Below, in pieces: positions 41,563 through 49,574 of a stretch of 64,000 bases of DNA (position 1 is its first letter; each line of letters begins with the position of its first letter). Source of the DNA: Natrarchaeobaculum aegyptiacum (GTDB taxonomy: Archaea; Halobacteriota; Halobacteria; Halobacteriales; Natrialbaceae). The stretch spans positions 806,001 through 870,000 of the forward strand of contig NZ_CP019893.1 in NCBI RefSeq assembly GCF_002156705.1, written 5' to 3'. The position numbers and the translations under genes were made by a program. The notes beneath the pieces were generated by a model. That model was not told where the DNA came from. It was given only the letters and a program-made list of their open reading frames with translations, and searched no databases.

Positions 41563-42156
41563 ATGAGCGAGATGGAAGACCTTCGGGTCACGGCGTGTGA
41601 ACGCTGTCCCGAGCTGGTCGAATCCCGAAACCGGATCGTCAACGGCACCGGTCCCGACGACGCCGAACTGCTGTTCGTCGGCGAGGGTCCCGGTGCCAAC
41701 GAGGACGCCGAGGGCGAACCCTTCGTCGGTCGCAGCGGCTCCGTCCTCGACGACGGGCTCCGGGCCATCGGCGTCGACCGGTCGGCCGTCCGGATCACCA
41801 ACTGCGTACGCTGTCGGCCGCCGGAAAATCGCGACCCCACCACCGAGGAACTCGCGAACTGCCGCGGCTACCTCGAGACCGAAATCGACCGACTCGGCCC
41901 CGAAGTGATCGTCACCCTCGGAAAGGTCCCGAGCGAACACCTCCTGGAGCGGTCGGTCGCCGTGACGAAGGAGGCAGGTGAGATCGAGGAAGTCCGGATC
42001 GGCGGCGAGCCCCGCCGGGTGCTGATCAACGTCCACCCCGCGGCGACGCTGTACGATCGGAGCCAGAGCGAGACGTTCGAATCGACGCTCGAGCAGGCGG
42101 CGGATCTGGCGGGGCTCGAGAACAGCAGCGACCAGTCGCGACTCGACGGGTTCTGA
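41563..42156 (+). CDS. Uracil-DNA glycosylase, family 4 (Fe-S)
   Basis: The 197-residue protein has motif A LFVGEGPGANEDAEGEPFVG and motif B INVHPAATLYD. The four cluster-ligand cysteines expected of the family are present in CERC, NCVRC and LANCRGY. It excises uracil from DNA, important in GC-rich haloarchaea exposed to cytosine deamination. The ATG (MSEMEDLRV) gives the usual length. RNase HI follows convergently. Confidence 0.95.
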   Translation: MSEMEDLRVTACERCPELVESRNRIVNGTGPDDAELLFVGEGPGANEDAEGEPFVGRSGSVLDDGLRAIGVDRSAVRITNCVRCRPPENRDPTTEELANCRGYLETEIDRLGPEVIVTLGKVPSEHLLERSVAVTKEAGEIEEVRIGGEPRRVLINVHPAATLYDRSQSETFESTLEQAADLAGLENSSDQSRLDGF

Positions 42157-42179
42157 CGACCGGACGCAGCGGAGGGCTC

Positions 42180-42833
42180 TTACCCAGGTCCGAACGCCGC
42201 GATGTCAGCGCCCACTGTCGCCAGCGCGTCGGCGGGGTTCGGGTCGCTGTCGGCCAGATGAGTGTACCGCTGCTCCGGAACGCTCGAGAGCGTCGCCGCG
42301 ACGGCCTCGCTGTAGGCCTCGACGCCGGGTTCCGTCGGGTCCTCACCACCCCAGACGTCCCGGATGACAGTCATCGAATCGATGCGCACCTCGAGCCTCC
42401 GTGGGTCGTACCGAGTCACCAGTTCGGAGAGCCCCAGCTCGAGGGCGGCGTACTCGGCGGTGTTGTTCCCCGTCCGGGAACCGACGGGGCGGCCGAGACG
42501 GGCGAGCTGGTTCTCCGCGGCGTCGAGAACGACAGCGCCAGCACCTGCGGGGCCGGGGTTGCCGCGTGAACTGCCGTCGACGTAGAGCACGAACGCGTCA
42601 CCCACCGGCTCGGGAGCGGGCGGCCGGGTGAGTTCCGACTCGAGCAGGTCCTCGAGTGCGCGGCGCAGCTCCGCCGGACTGGTTGCGGGGTCGAAGAGTC
42701 CACCGTAGCCGGGGACGGCGTCGTCGATGGCGTCGGTGGCAGTTGCCATCTCGTAGCCGACGCGAGCCAGCACCTCGTCGACCAGCGTGGCCAGCGGCGA
42801 GCAGTGTTCGGCCGGAAGGCGGTCGTCGCTCAC
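42180..42833 (-). CDS. rnhA: Ribonuclease HI with N-terminal helical extension
   Basis: The 217-residue protein from GTG 42833 has a helical N-terminal region (1-75, LATLVDEVLARVGYEMA) typical of haloarchaeal RNase HI. The nuclease domain follows. Catalytic acids appear in LYVDGSSRGNPG, NTAEYAALELGL, VRIDSMTVIRDVWGG and DPNPADALA. It degrades RNA in RNA-DNA hybrids. It is convergent with the glycosylase gene. Confidence 0.93.
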   Translation of the reverse strand: MSDDRLPAEHCSPLATLVDEVLARVGYEMATATDAIDDAVPGYGGLFDPATSPAELRRALEDLLESELTRPPAPEPVGDAFVLYVDGSSRGNPGPAGAGAVVLDAAENQLARLGRPVGSRTGNNTAEYAALELGLSELVTRYDPRRLEVRIDSMTVIRDVWGGEDPTEPGVEAYSEAVAATLSSVPEQRYTHLADSDPNPADALATVGADIAAFGPG

Positions 42834-43052
42834 GGTACGTGCCCCCTCGAGTGTCGGTTCCTGACTCCCGGACTATCGCTGCCGGACGAGGTCGGTGGCT
42901 GGTCACACCACGGCATACCGGTTCTCGGCGCTCGAGCGAAATAATCCCTTCAGGTGCGCCGGTGGCAGGCCGATTCGAATCGATCCGTCCGTTACGACCA
43001 GCGAGTCAGCAAATGGAGAACGAGACGGCCGAGAGGCCGCTCGGGTGACCGG

Positions 43053-43457
43053 TCACTCCCGATGGTACCGGACGACGTCGAGAACGGCACCGACCTCGTC
43101 GTTCCAGAACGTTTCGTCAGCCGTCACGAGCGCTGCACCGTGTTCTCGCGCCGAGGCTGCGATCAGTCCGTCGGGCTGATCCGCCGGAACGCCGATTTCC
43201 AGAAGCTCTCGTTGCAATCGCGCGGATTCGGTCGCGGTCTGCTCAGTCACGTTGACGATCTCCATGGTGGAATCGACGATCGAGAACACCTCCTCCGGGG
43301 TACCGGGAACGTAGCCGTAGAGCACCCCCATATACGTCTCGTACAGGACGAGACCCGAGACGATCCACTCGTCGTCCTCGTACTCGATCAATAGCTCTCT
43401 CGCCGGCTCGTATCCAGCCAGATAGTCGCTCAGGACGTTCGTATCCAGCAGCAACAT
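43053..43457 (-). CDS. VapC-type PIN-domain toxin
   Basis: The 134-residue PIN protein starts MLLLDTNVLSDYLAG (first catalytic Asp). It has YETYMGVLYGYVPG carrying the Glu, and ARLQRELLEIGVPADQPDGL and ALVTADETFWNDEVGAVLDV with the remaining acids. Its ATG overlaps the stop of the upstream small gene by one base (TAATG). Tight coupling to a short DNA-binding-type protein is the classic VapBC layout, and a tandem operator lies before the pair. The likely activity is site-specific RNA cleavage. Confidence 0.88.
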   Translation of the reverse strand: MLLLDTNVLSDYLAGYEPARELLIEYEDDEWIVSGLVLYETYMGVLYGYVPGTPEEVFSIVDSTMEIVNVTEQTATESARLQRELLEIGVPADQPDGLIAASAREHGAALVTADETFWNDEVGAVLDVVRYHRE

Positions 43458-43699
43458 TATTCGTCCGTCTCCTCGATTCGCTCACGCATCCGTTCTCGCG
43501 TCCCCCGACGAAGCTCGTCGATCTGCTCCGGATCGTACTCGAACGCCGGATCAGCCTCCGCGAGTGCTCCGAATCCGGCCCATTTGTCCGTCCCCTCAGT
43601 GAGCCGCTGAAGCAGCTCGTCGTAGCTCTCGTCTTCACGCTTGTGGAGGTCTAGCTGCGCCTTCGTCCGCCGGGAGATGCGAATGGAGGTATCACCCAT
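43457..43699 (-). CDS. VapB-like antitoxin (DUF7557-like ribbon-helix-helix)
   Basis: The 80-residue protein from ATG 43699 starts MGDTSIRISRRTKAQLDLHK, a strand plus helix typical of ribbon-helix-helix antitoxins. YDELLQRLTEG follows and an acidic tail (DPEQIDELRRGTRERM) probably wraps the toxin. The longer upstream frame crosses the operator and is rejected. One-base overlap with the PIN gene makes co-translation certain. Confidence 0.82.
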   Translation of the reverse strand: MGDTSIRISRRTKAQLDLHKREDESYDELLQRLTEGTDKWAGFGALAEADPAFEYDPEQIDELRRGTRERMRERIEETDE

Positions 43700-43723
43700 G
43701 TATGCACATACGTATGCACATAC
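43700..43723 (-). promoter_or_regulatory. Tandem 12-bp operator directly before the VapBC-type pair
   Basis: Two back-to-back perfect copies of GTATGCACATAC fill 43700-43711 and 43712-43723, ending next to the antitoxin ATG. Each copy is itself a near-palindrome (GTATG-CA-CATAC). A TATA-like AAAAATAA on the minus strand at 43744-43751 would place the transcript start within the repeats. A dimeric ribbon-helix-helix protein bound to each copy would block initiation, giving autoregulation. Confidence 0.7.
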
Positions 43724-43854
43724 AAAATGGTTGGCGAAACCAGTTATTTTTCTCACACTCGCTCTGCTTCGAAACCACGTACGAGGCCACGCGTTCGGGG
43801 AATCCGAACCGGCGACCCGTGGCCTTATTCCCTCGGCGTTCGAATGCGCCGGTA

Positions 43855-44220
43855 ATGGACGGCGAAATCTCACCGTCGGAGGTCAAGGAACTGCTCGAAG
43901 AGGACGCGGACGTCAGAATCGTCGACATTCGCGACGAGCACAGTTTCCAGCGAAGCCACATCCCCGGCAGCGAGAACGTGCCGTTTCACGAACTCACCCG
44001 TCGCGTCGACGAACTCGAGGACGCAGCGCGGATCGTCACCGTCTGCCCCCACGGCAAGGCCAGTGTGCAGGCGGCGAACCTCATCGGTTCCTACGAGGGG
44101 ACTGCCGACGCGACCGTCGAGAGCATGGCCGGCGGACTCGAGGAGTACGGCCTCCAGTTCGGTCTCTCCCGGGAGGAGTCGGCCGAAGAAGCTGGTGCCG
44201 ACGCCGAGTCGCCGTTTTGA
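43855..44220 (+). CDS. Single-domain rhodanese sulfurtransferase
   Basis: The 121-residue protein from ATG 43855 starts MDGEISPSEVKELLEEDADV. It has the rhodanese fold markers VRIVDIRDEHSFQRSHIPGS and the active-site loop TVCPHGKAS with the catalytic Cys. It moves sulfane sulfur between small donors and acceptors. A longer in-frame start (43702) overlaps the divergent operator and is unlikely. Confidence 0.9.
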   Translation: MDGEISPSEVKELLEEDADVRIVDIRDEHSFQRSHIPGSENVPFHELTRRVDELEDAARIVTVCPHGKASVQAANLIGSYEGTADATVESMAGGLEEYGLQFGLSREESAEEAGADAESPF

Positions 44221-44422
44221 GGACCAGAGTGCCACACCGACCCGATCGGTGGAATGTAGCGGCCCTGAAATCCATCGAGTGGGCCAGAACGTCGTTCGTA
44301 TCACGCTGGCAGTTCGAAGTGGTCCGTACACACCAGCCAGTGCCCTCCCCTGGTCGCGGCCCATTTTTCGGCTCTCGCAGGTGACCGGCGGATCTTCGAG
44401 TCGTGACGGCGAGGTCACAACG

Positions 44423-45691
44423 TCACGCGCGGTGCCCGTCCCACTCCCCAACCTCGACGACCAGACCGGCGTGGCGAAGCCGATCGGCGAGCGGCTCGCC
44501 GATTCCGGATGCCGGGGTGAGGATGCCACCCTCGAGTGGCGAGTCGACCTCCTCGCGGACGAGACACATTGCGGCCTCACCGAGCATGATCGCGGTCGCG
44601 CCGTACCCCGGATCGCGGTCGGCACTGATCCGGCCCTCCACGACGAACGGGCCGTCGATGGCGGTCCCGCGGCCGAGCGCCCGCAGAGTGAAATAGCCCG
44701 TCTCGATCTGTTCTCTCGTCGGTCCCTCGCCCGGATCGGGGAACACGAACCGGCGGACTCCCTCCCGGATCGGTCCGACGGCCATCGCGGCAGTGGCGAG
44801 TCCGAGTCCTGCGGTGATAGCGCTTGCACCCACGAGGCCGCCGGGGCCACCACCCACGGGGACGACCTCCGTACACTCGAATTCGCGGCCCCAGGGATAG
44901 TCGAGCAGGGCGTTGCTCCGGCGGACGACCCGCTCGTTGACGACTGCCATCGGTGACGGGGCCGTCCACACCGCTCGTAAGGGGTCCATCGTCGGGAGCG
45001 TCTGGGCACCCGGGTCGACGCCGTCGCGTTCCCCACGCGGTGCCAGCGAGTACGGGTTTCGGAGCGTCTGCCGGGCGATCGGGTCCGTCGATGCGGCCCG
45101 AAACACGTCGACGATGCTCGAGGCCGTCCCGCCGCTGACGCCGCCGCGACCGTCCTCGAGGTAGAGTCGCACCAGATCACACGACGCCCCGAACTCCTCG
45201 CGGGCGAACGACTGGACGAGCAACGTGGCGAGGTCGGCAGGGATCGAGTCGAACCCGCAACTGTGGACGATCCGGACGCCGGCGTCGACCGCCTCCTCGT
45301 GGTAGCGATCGATCATCTCCCGCACCCAGGTGACCTCCCCGGTCAGGTCACAGTAGTCGGTTCCGGTCGCGAGACACGCCTCGACGAGCGGCGTACCGTA
45401 TCTGGTGTACGGGCCGACAGTCGTACAGACGACCTCGGTGCGGTCGGCGAGCGCGTGGAGACTGTCGGGATCGGTCGCGTCGCCGACCTCGATCGGTATC
45501 TCCTCCCACCCGGACTGGCTGCTGGTGAGCGTCGACGCCAGTTTCTCGAGGCGGCGCTCGTCTCGACCGCCGAGGGCGAGCGAGAGTTGCGCCGGCGTGT
45601 ATCGGTCGGTGAGGTGCTCGGCCACGAGGCGGCCAGCGACGCCGGTTGCACCCCAGACGACGAGGTCGTGCGTTCGATCGGTGGTCGACAC
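44423..45691 (-). CDS. Saccharopine dehydrogenase-like / trans-acting enoyl reductase family protein
   Basis: The 422-residue protein starts MSTTDRTHDLVVWGATGVAG with a Rossmann GATGVAG motif. EVVCTTVGPYTRYGTPLVEA, TGTDYCDLTGEVTWVREMID and HSCGFDSIPADLATLLV follow. This is the family of mycobacterial trans-acting enoyl reductases and SCCPDH-like proteins. It acts on membrane lipids or polyketide-like chains with NAD(P)H. The substrate in haloarchaea is unknown. Confidence 0.9.
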   Translation of the reverse strand: MSTTDRTHDLVVWGATGVAGRLVAEHLTDRYTPAQLSLALGGRDERRLEKLASTLTSSQSGWEEIPIEVGDATDPDSLHALADRTEVVCTTVGPYTRYGTPLVEACLATGTDYCDLTGEVTWVREMIDRYHEEAVDAGVRIVHSCGFDSIPADLATLLVQSFAREEFGASCDLVRLYLEDGRGGVSGGTASSIVDVFRAASTDPIARQTLRNPYSLAPRGERDGVDPGAQTLPTMDPLRAVWTAPSPMAVVNERVVRRSNALLDYPWGREFECTEVVPVGGGPGGLVGASAITAGLGLATAAMAVGPIREGVRRFVFPDPGEGPTREQIETGYFTLRALGRGTAIDGPFVVEGRISADRDPGYGATAIMLGEAAMCLVREEVDSPLEGGILTPASGIGEPLADRLRHAGLVVEVGEWDGHRA

Positions 45692-45880
45692 GGCTGGTCG
45701 TCAGTTCGCGCTCGACGGACTCAACTGTTGGGTGGGGACCAGGACGGTGGCTCGACCGGCCAGCGGATCACTGACCGGAGTCGACGGGCCTCGAGAGGCG
45801 CGCGACCGTGACCCCCCGCAGGACTCGACGTCGCGCCACGACGGGGTCTGGGCGACCGGCGCCCCCTCGAGTCGGCACTG

Positions 45881-45890
45881 TAAATTAATT
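45881..45890 (+). promoter_or_regulatory. TATA-like box of the carotenoid oxygenase gene
   Basis: TAAATTAATT in GC-rich surroundings lies 24-33 bases before ATG 45914, giving a leaderless transcript. Confidence 0.55.
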
Positions 45891-45913
45891 GTCGCTCCGA
45901 CCGACCTATCCGT

Positions 45914-47332
45914 ATGTCGCCACCGCCCAGTCGCGCATACGAACTCGGCTTTCGCTCGGTCGACCGCGAGTACGCCGGCCGACGGCTCCCGGTCGAGGGG
46001 ACCGTTCCGACGTGGCTCTCCGGCGCGCTGATCCGGAACGGACCGGGCCGGTTCGAGTTCGGCGGTGAACGTGCGGCCCACTGGTTCGACGGACTGGCGA
46101 TGCTCCGTCGGTATGGGTTCGACGACGGCACCGTCACCTACACGAACCGGTTCCTGCGGAGCGATGCCCGTGCGGCAGCCGACGCCGGCGACGGTGCGGC
46201 GGAGTTCGCGACCGGTGGCAACTCCCTCCGCGGAACCCTCGGGTGGCTCCGGTCGCTCGGGCCGCCCGAACCGACCGACAACGCCAACGTCCACGTCGCC
46301 CGGATCGGCGATCACTTCGTCGCGCTCACCGAGGCACCCCGACGAATCGCGTTCGACCCGGTGACCCTCGAGACGCGCGGCGAGTTTCGCTGGCGTGACG
46401 ACATCCCCGAGCACCTGGCGACGGCACACCTCCGGGTCGATCCGACTCGCGAGGAGACGATCGGCTTCTGTACCGAGTTCGGACTCGATCCGACCTACCA
46501 CCTCTATCGAATCTCCCACGACCGTGGCAGCCGAACCCCAATCGCGACCGTCCCGGCTGCCGGGCCGGGCTACGTTCACGACTGTTCGATCACAGACTCA
46601 CACGTCGTCATCGTCGAAACGCCACTCCGGATCTCGATCGTCAAGGTACTCGCGCCGTGGACGGAAGGATTTCTCGACCTCCTCGAGTACGACGAGGACG
46701 CCGGCAGCCGATTCGTCGTCGTCGACCGCGACACCGGGGCCGTGGTCAGGACGTTCGAGACGGCACCGTTTTTCTCCTTTCACCACGTCAACGCCTTTCA
46801 GGACGACGACGAGGTGGTGGTCGATCTCGTCGCCTTCGAAGACGACGCGATCGTCCGGGCACTCTCCCTCGAGGCGCTCGCGGCCGACGGCTTCGAGGCG
46901 GCTCCGGACGGCCGGTTTCGAAGATACCGACTCCGTCCGGGCGACGGACGGGTCCGGCGCTCACAGCGGTACGACGGTGGACTGGAGTTACCGACAGTTC
47001 CGGAACGATTCGGGGGTCGCCGGTACCGGTATGCCTACGCACAGGCGACCGACCGGCAGGGGGCGAACGGACTGGTCAAACTCGACGTCGAGAGCGGCCA
47101 GGCAACGGAGTGGTGGGAACGCGGCGTCTACGTCGAGGAACCACGGATGGTCGCCCGTCCAGACGCGGCGGCCGAAGACGACGGCGTCGTGATCGCACCA
47201 GCGCTCGATACCCGACGGGAGCGATCGCTGCTGCTCGTGTTCGACGCAGAGACACTCGCCGAGCGAGCGCGAGCCCCGCTGCCTCACGCCGTCCCCTTCG
47301 GGTTCCACGGCCGGTACTTCCCCGACGCCTGA
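45914..47332 (+). CDS. Carotenoid cleavage oxygenase
   Basis: The 472-residue protein starts MSPPPSRAYELGFRSVDREY. It carries the seven-bladed-propeller family signatures LSGALIRNGPGRFEFG and HWFDGLAMLRRYGFDDG. Four histidines that would hold the catalytic iron occur in LATAHLRVDP, YVHDCSITD, FFSFHHVNAF and the C-terminal FGFHGRYFPDA. The family splits carotenoids oxidatively, for example to retinal. The next gene is a geranylgeranyl reductase family member, so an isoprenoid theme is likely. Confidence 0.93.
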   Translation: MSPPPSRAYELGFRSVDREYAGRRLPVEGTVPTWLSGALIRNGPGRFEFGGERAAHWFDGLAMLRRYGFDDGTVTYTNRFLRSDARAAADAGDGAAEFATGGNSLRGTLGWLRSLGPPEPTDNANVHVARIGDHFVALTEAPRRIAFDPVTLETRGEFRWRDDIPEHLATAHLRVDPTREETIGFCTEFGLDPTYHLYRISHDRGSRTPIATVPAAGPGYVHDCSITDSHVVIVETPLRISIVKVLAPWTEGFLDLLEYDEDAGSRFVVVDRDTGAVVRTFETAPFFSFHHVNAFQDDDEVVVDLVAFEDDAIVRALSLEALAADGFEAAPDGRFRRYRLRPGDGRVRRSQRYDGGLELPTVPERFGGRRYRYAYAQATDRQGANGLVKLDVESGQATEWWERGVYVEEPRMVARPDAAAEDDGVVIAPALDTRRERSLLLVFDAETLAERARAPLPHAVPFGFHGRYFPDA

Positions 47333-47364
47333 CCTCTCTCGTTGGTGGGGAGGCTAGCTCTCGA

Positions 47365-47373
47365 GAATATATC
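47365..47373 (+). promoter_or_regulatory. TATA-like box upstream of the second geranylgeranyl reductase gene
   Basis: GAATATATC lies about 100 bases before ATG 47473, predicting a leader of about 75 bases, unusually long for this genome. Confidence 0.4.
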
Positions 47374-47472
47374 GGTATTTCAATAGAAAGGCGACTGCTC
47401 GAGACGCCACGAAGACCTCGCCACAAGAGCAAGAGTTACGCTCCCTACATCCAAACTGTCGGAGCGGACGTA

Positions 47473-48960
47473 ATGGAGCGCAACCACCACGACGTGATCG
47501 TTGTCGGGGGCGGAATATCCGGGTGTTTTGCGGCGGCAACAGCGGCGACGGCGGGCCTCGATGTCGTCCAGCTAGAGCGCAAGCCCCGCGAACAGGGCGG
47601 ATTCATCGCCTGTGGCGACGCGATCAAGAGTCCGCGAGACCCACAGAAGTATCCCGGTCCGATCGACATGGACGCGATCGCCGACGACGAATCGGTCCTG
47701 GTCGACAACAACATCGACCAGATCGAGTACCGGGACGAGCAACTCGGCGTTCGGAAAATCCTGCCCTACGAGACGGGCAGCAACGTCGTCGACCGCTACG
47801 AGTTCGGCCAGCGACTGCTCGAGCAGGCCGCCGAGCACGGGGTGACCCAGCACTACGACACCGTGGTCAACGAGGTAACCCAGAACGGGCGCGTCACCGG
47901 CGTGAAAGCCGTTCGTGACGGCGATCCGGTTTCCTACGAGGGCTCGGTAGTGATCGACGCTGCAGGCGCACAGTCGATCCTGCAGGACATGATCGAGTTC
48001 GAGACGCTCGAAACACCCAGTGATCCAACGTTCGAGGTCCCCCACTACACCCACTTCGGGTCGGCCTATCGCGAGATCATCGAGACCGACGAGCCGGTCG
48101 AGTACCAGAACGCCATCGTCGGGAAACCGCTCGAGGAACTCGGGTACATCTGGTACTTCCCACGGACACCGACGCAGATCAACGTCGGGCTGGGGTTCCA
48201 GATGAACAAACCGCCGATCCCACTGGTCGACCGCTTGCGCCGCGACGTCGAGAGCAGACCCGAGTACGGGGGTGCGACCGTCGCCGAGCGATTCGGCACC
48301 GCGAACAAACTCGGGTCTGCGATCGCACTCCGCCGACCGCTCGATTCGATGGTCGCGCCCGGGTACCTCGCGACGGGCGGCGCGGCCGGAACGACCCATC
48401 CGATCACGGGAAAGGGCATCCGGGGGGCCGCATACTCCGGCTACTCCGCCGGTCGCGCCGCCATCGAAGCGATCGAAGACGGCGACGTCTCCGAGGCCGG
48501 ACTCTGGGAACACAACCGCTGGCTGTACCGCGACCACGGCGAAGCCGCGAAACTCGCCTCCTGGGACGCCTACAACGTCGCCGCGAGCGCGCTCGAGGTG
48601 AACGTCCTCCGGGCGCTCACCGCGTTGCTTCCCGAGACGGAACTCCGCGAAATCGTCGGCACCTCGACGGAAGTCGAGAGCCTCTCTGCGAAGCTACTCG
48701 TCGGCACCGGGATACTCAAAAACTTCGTCGCCGAGTATCGCAGAGACACCTTCGACGCGCTCGGGGTGAGTCTGGGAGCCCTGTCAGACGCCGTCCTCAC
48801 GGTCAGGAAGACGCGTGACTACGTCGGGACGTACCAGAAGCAGTACGAGGCCTATCCGGCGGACCCATCGACGTTCGACCGATGGCGTGCCGACCGCGAC
48901 CGAATCGACCAGGGGTTTTACGACGCGCTCGAGCTGTCACCCAGCGAGTACAAGTACTGA
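47473..48960 (+). CDS. Geranylgeranyl reductase family flavoprotein (digeranylgeranylglycerophospholipid reductase-like)
   Basis: The 495-residue protein from ATG 47473 starts MERNHHDVIVVGGGISGCFA (FAD fold). It has QLERKPREQGGFIACGDAIK, a central IWYFPRTPTQINVGLGF block, and the second FAD motif YLATGGAAGTTHPITGKGI. Length and the IWYFP motif fit archaeal enzymes that saturate digeranylgeranyl lipid chains. The long in-frame extension upstream lies inside the carotenoid oxygenase and is spurious. Confidence 0.92.
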   Translation: MERNHHDVIVVGGGISGCFAAATAATAGLDVVQLERKPREQGGFIACGDAIKSPRDPQKYPGPIDMDAIADDESVLVDNNIDQIEYRDEQLGVRKILPYETGSNVVDRYEFGQRLLEQAAEHGVTQHYDTVVNEVTQNGRVTGVKAVRDGDPVSYEGSVVIDAAGAQSILQDMIEFETLETPSDPTFEVPHYTHFGSAYREIIETDEPVEYQNAIVGKPLEELGYIWYFPRTPTQINVGLGFQMNKPPIPLVDRLRRDVESRPEYGGATVAERFGTANKLGSAIALRRPLDSMVAPGYLATGGAAGTTHPITGKGIRGAAYSGYSAGRAAIEAIEDGDVSEAGLWEHNRWLYRDHGEAAKLASWDAYNVAASALEVNVLRALTALLPETELREIVGTSTEVESLSAKLLVGTGILKNFVAEYRRDTFDALGVSLGALSDAVLTVRKTRDYVGTYQKQYEAYPADPSTFDRWRADRDRIDQGFYDALELSPSEYKY

Positions 48961-49197
48961 TCGGTGGTCGAAGCGGCTCGAGCGCGTCGTGAGACACTGG
49001 CGGGGCGAACGTTCTGCGTGTGGCTGGAGTGAAGAGCCGCTGCGAGTGCCGCCATCGAAACCGGGGCGACTGTCGGAACGGCCGAAGAGTGCTGTCGGTG
49101 GGTGGCTGGAATCGCCACCGAAGCCAGCGGCTCTCGAGAGCGTTACGATCGGAAAACGGTTCGGGGTCCGCCCGACTGAGTCAGATCATCGCGGGCA

Positions 49198-49491
49198 TTA
49201 GGCGACGTTGAAGCCGCGATCCCGAAGGAAGTCTTCGACGCGGCCGCGGTGGTTACCCTGCAGTTCGATGTGGCTGTCTTCGACGGTACCGCCACAGGCG
49301 AACTTGGACTTGAGATCCGACGACAGACTGTCCAGGTCGACGTCCTTCGGATCGAATCCTTCGATGATCGTTACCTCCTTACCGTATCTGCGCTCGTCAA
49401 TGCGGATGTTGAGTTGCTGTTGCCCCTTGGCCACGTCTTCGCAGACGCAGAGTTCCTCGGGCAGCCCGCACGTCGAGCAGACTTCCGACAT
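49198..49491 (-). CDS. Translation initiation factor aIF1 (SUI1)
   Basis: The 97-residue protein starts [20 protein letters not shown], a zinc knuckle common in archaeal aIF1. The SUI1 core follows ([55 protein letters not shown]). It monitors start-codon selection on the small ribosomal subunit. Length is normal. Confidence 0.96.
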   Translation of the reverse strand: MSEVCSTCGLPEELCVCEDVAKGQQQLNIRIDERRYGKEVTIIEGFDPKDVDLDSLSSDLKSKFACGGTVEDSHIELQGNHRGRVEDFLRDRGFNVA

Positions 49492-49515
49492 TACGTGCTG
49501 TGCTACGAAAGGACC

Positions 49516-49524
49516 ATATTAAAC
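49516..49524 (-). promoter_or_regulatory. TATA-like box of the aIF1 gene
   Basis: GTTTAATAT (minus strand) ends 25 bases before ATG 49491, the spacing of a leaderless transcript. Confidence 0.6.
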
Positions 49525-49574
49525 ACTATCGGGACCCAGACGCCCTCGTGCGGTTCTTTTTGACGTGTCGACCA

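Noticed and set aside
42960-42985. GGCCGATTCGAATCGATC, resembling a tRNA T-loop
   Set aside because: No acceptor, D or anticodon arm can be built around it; the surroundings do not fold as a tRNA.
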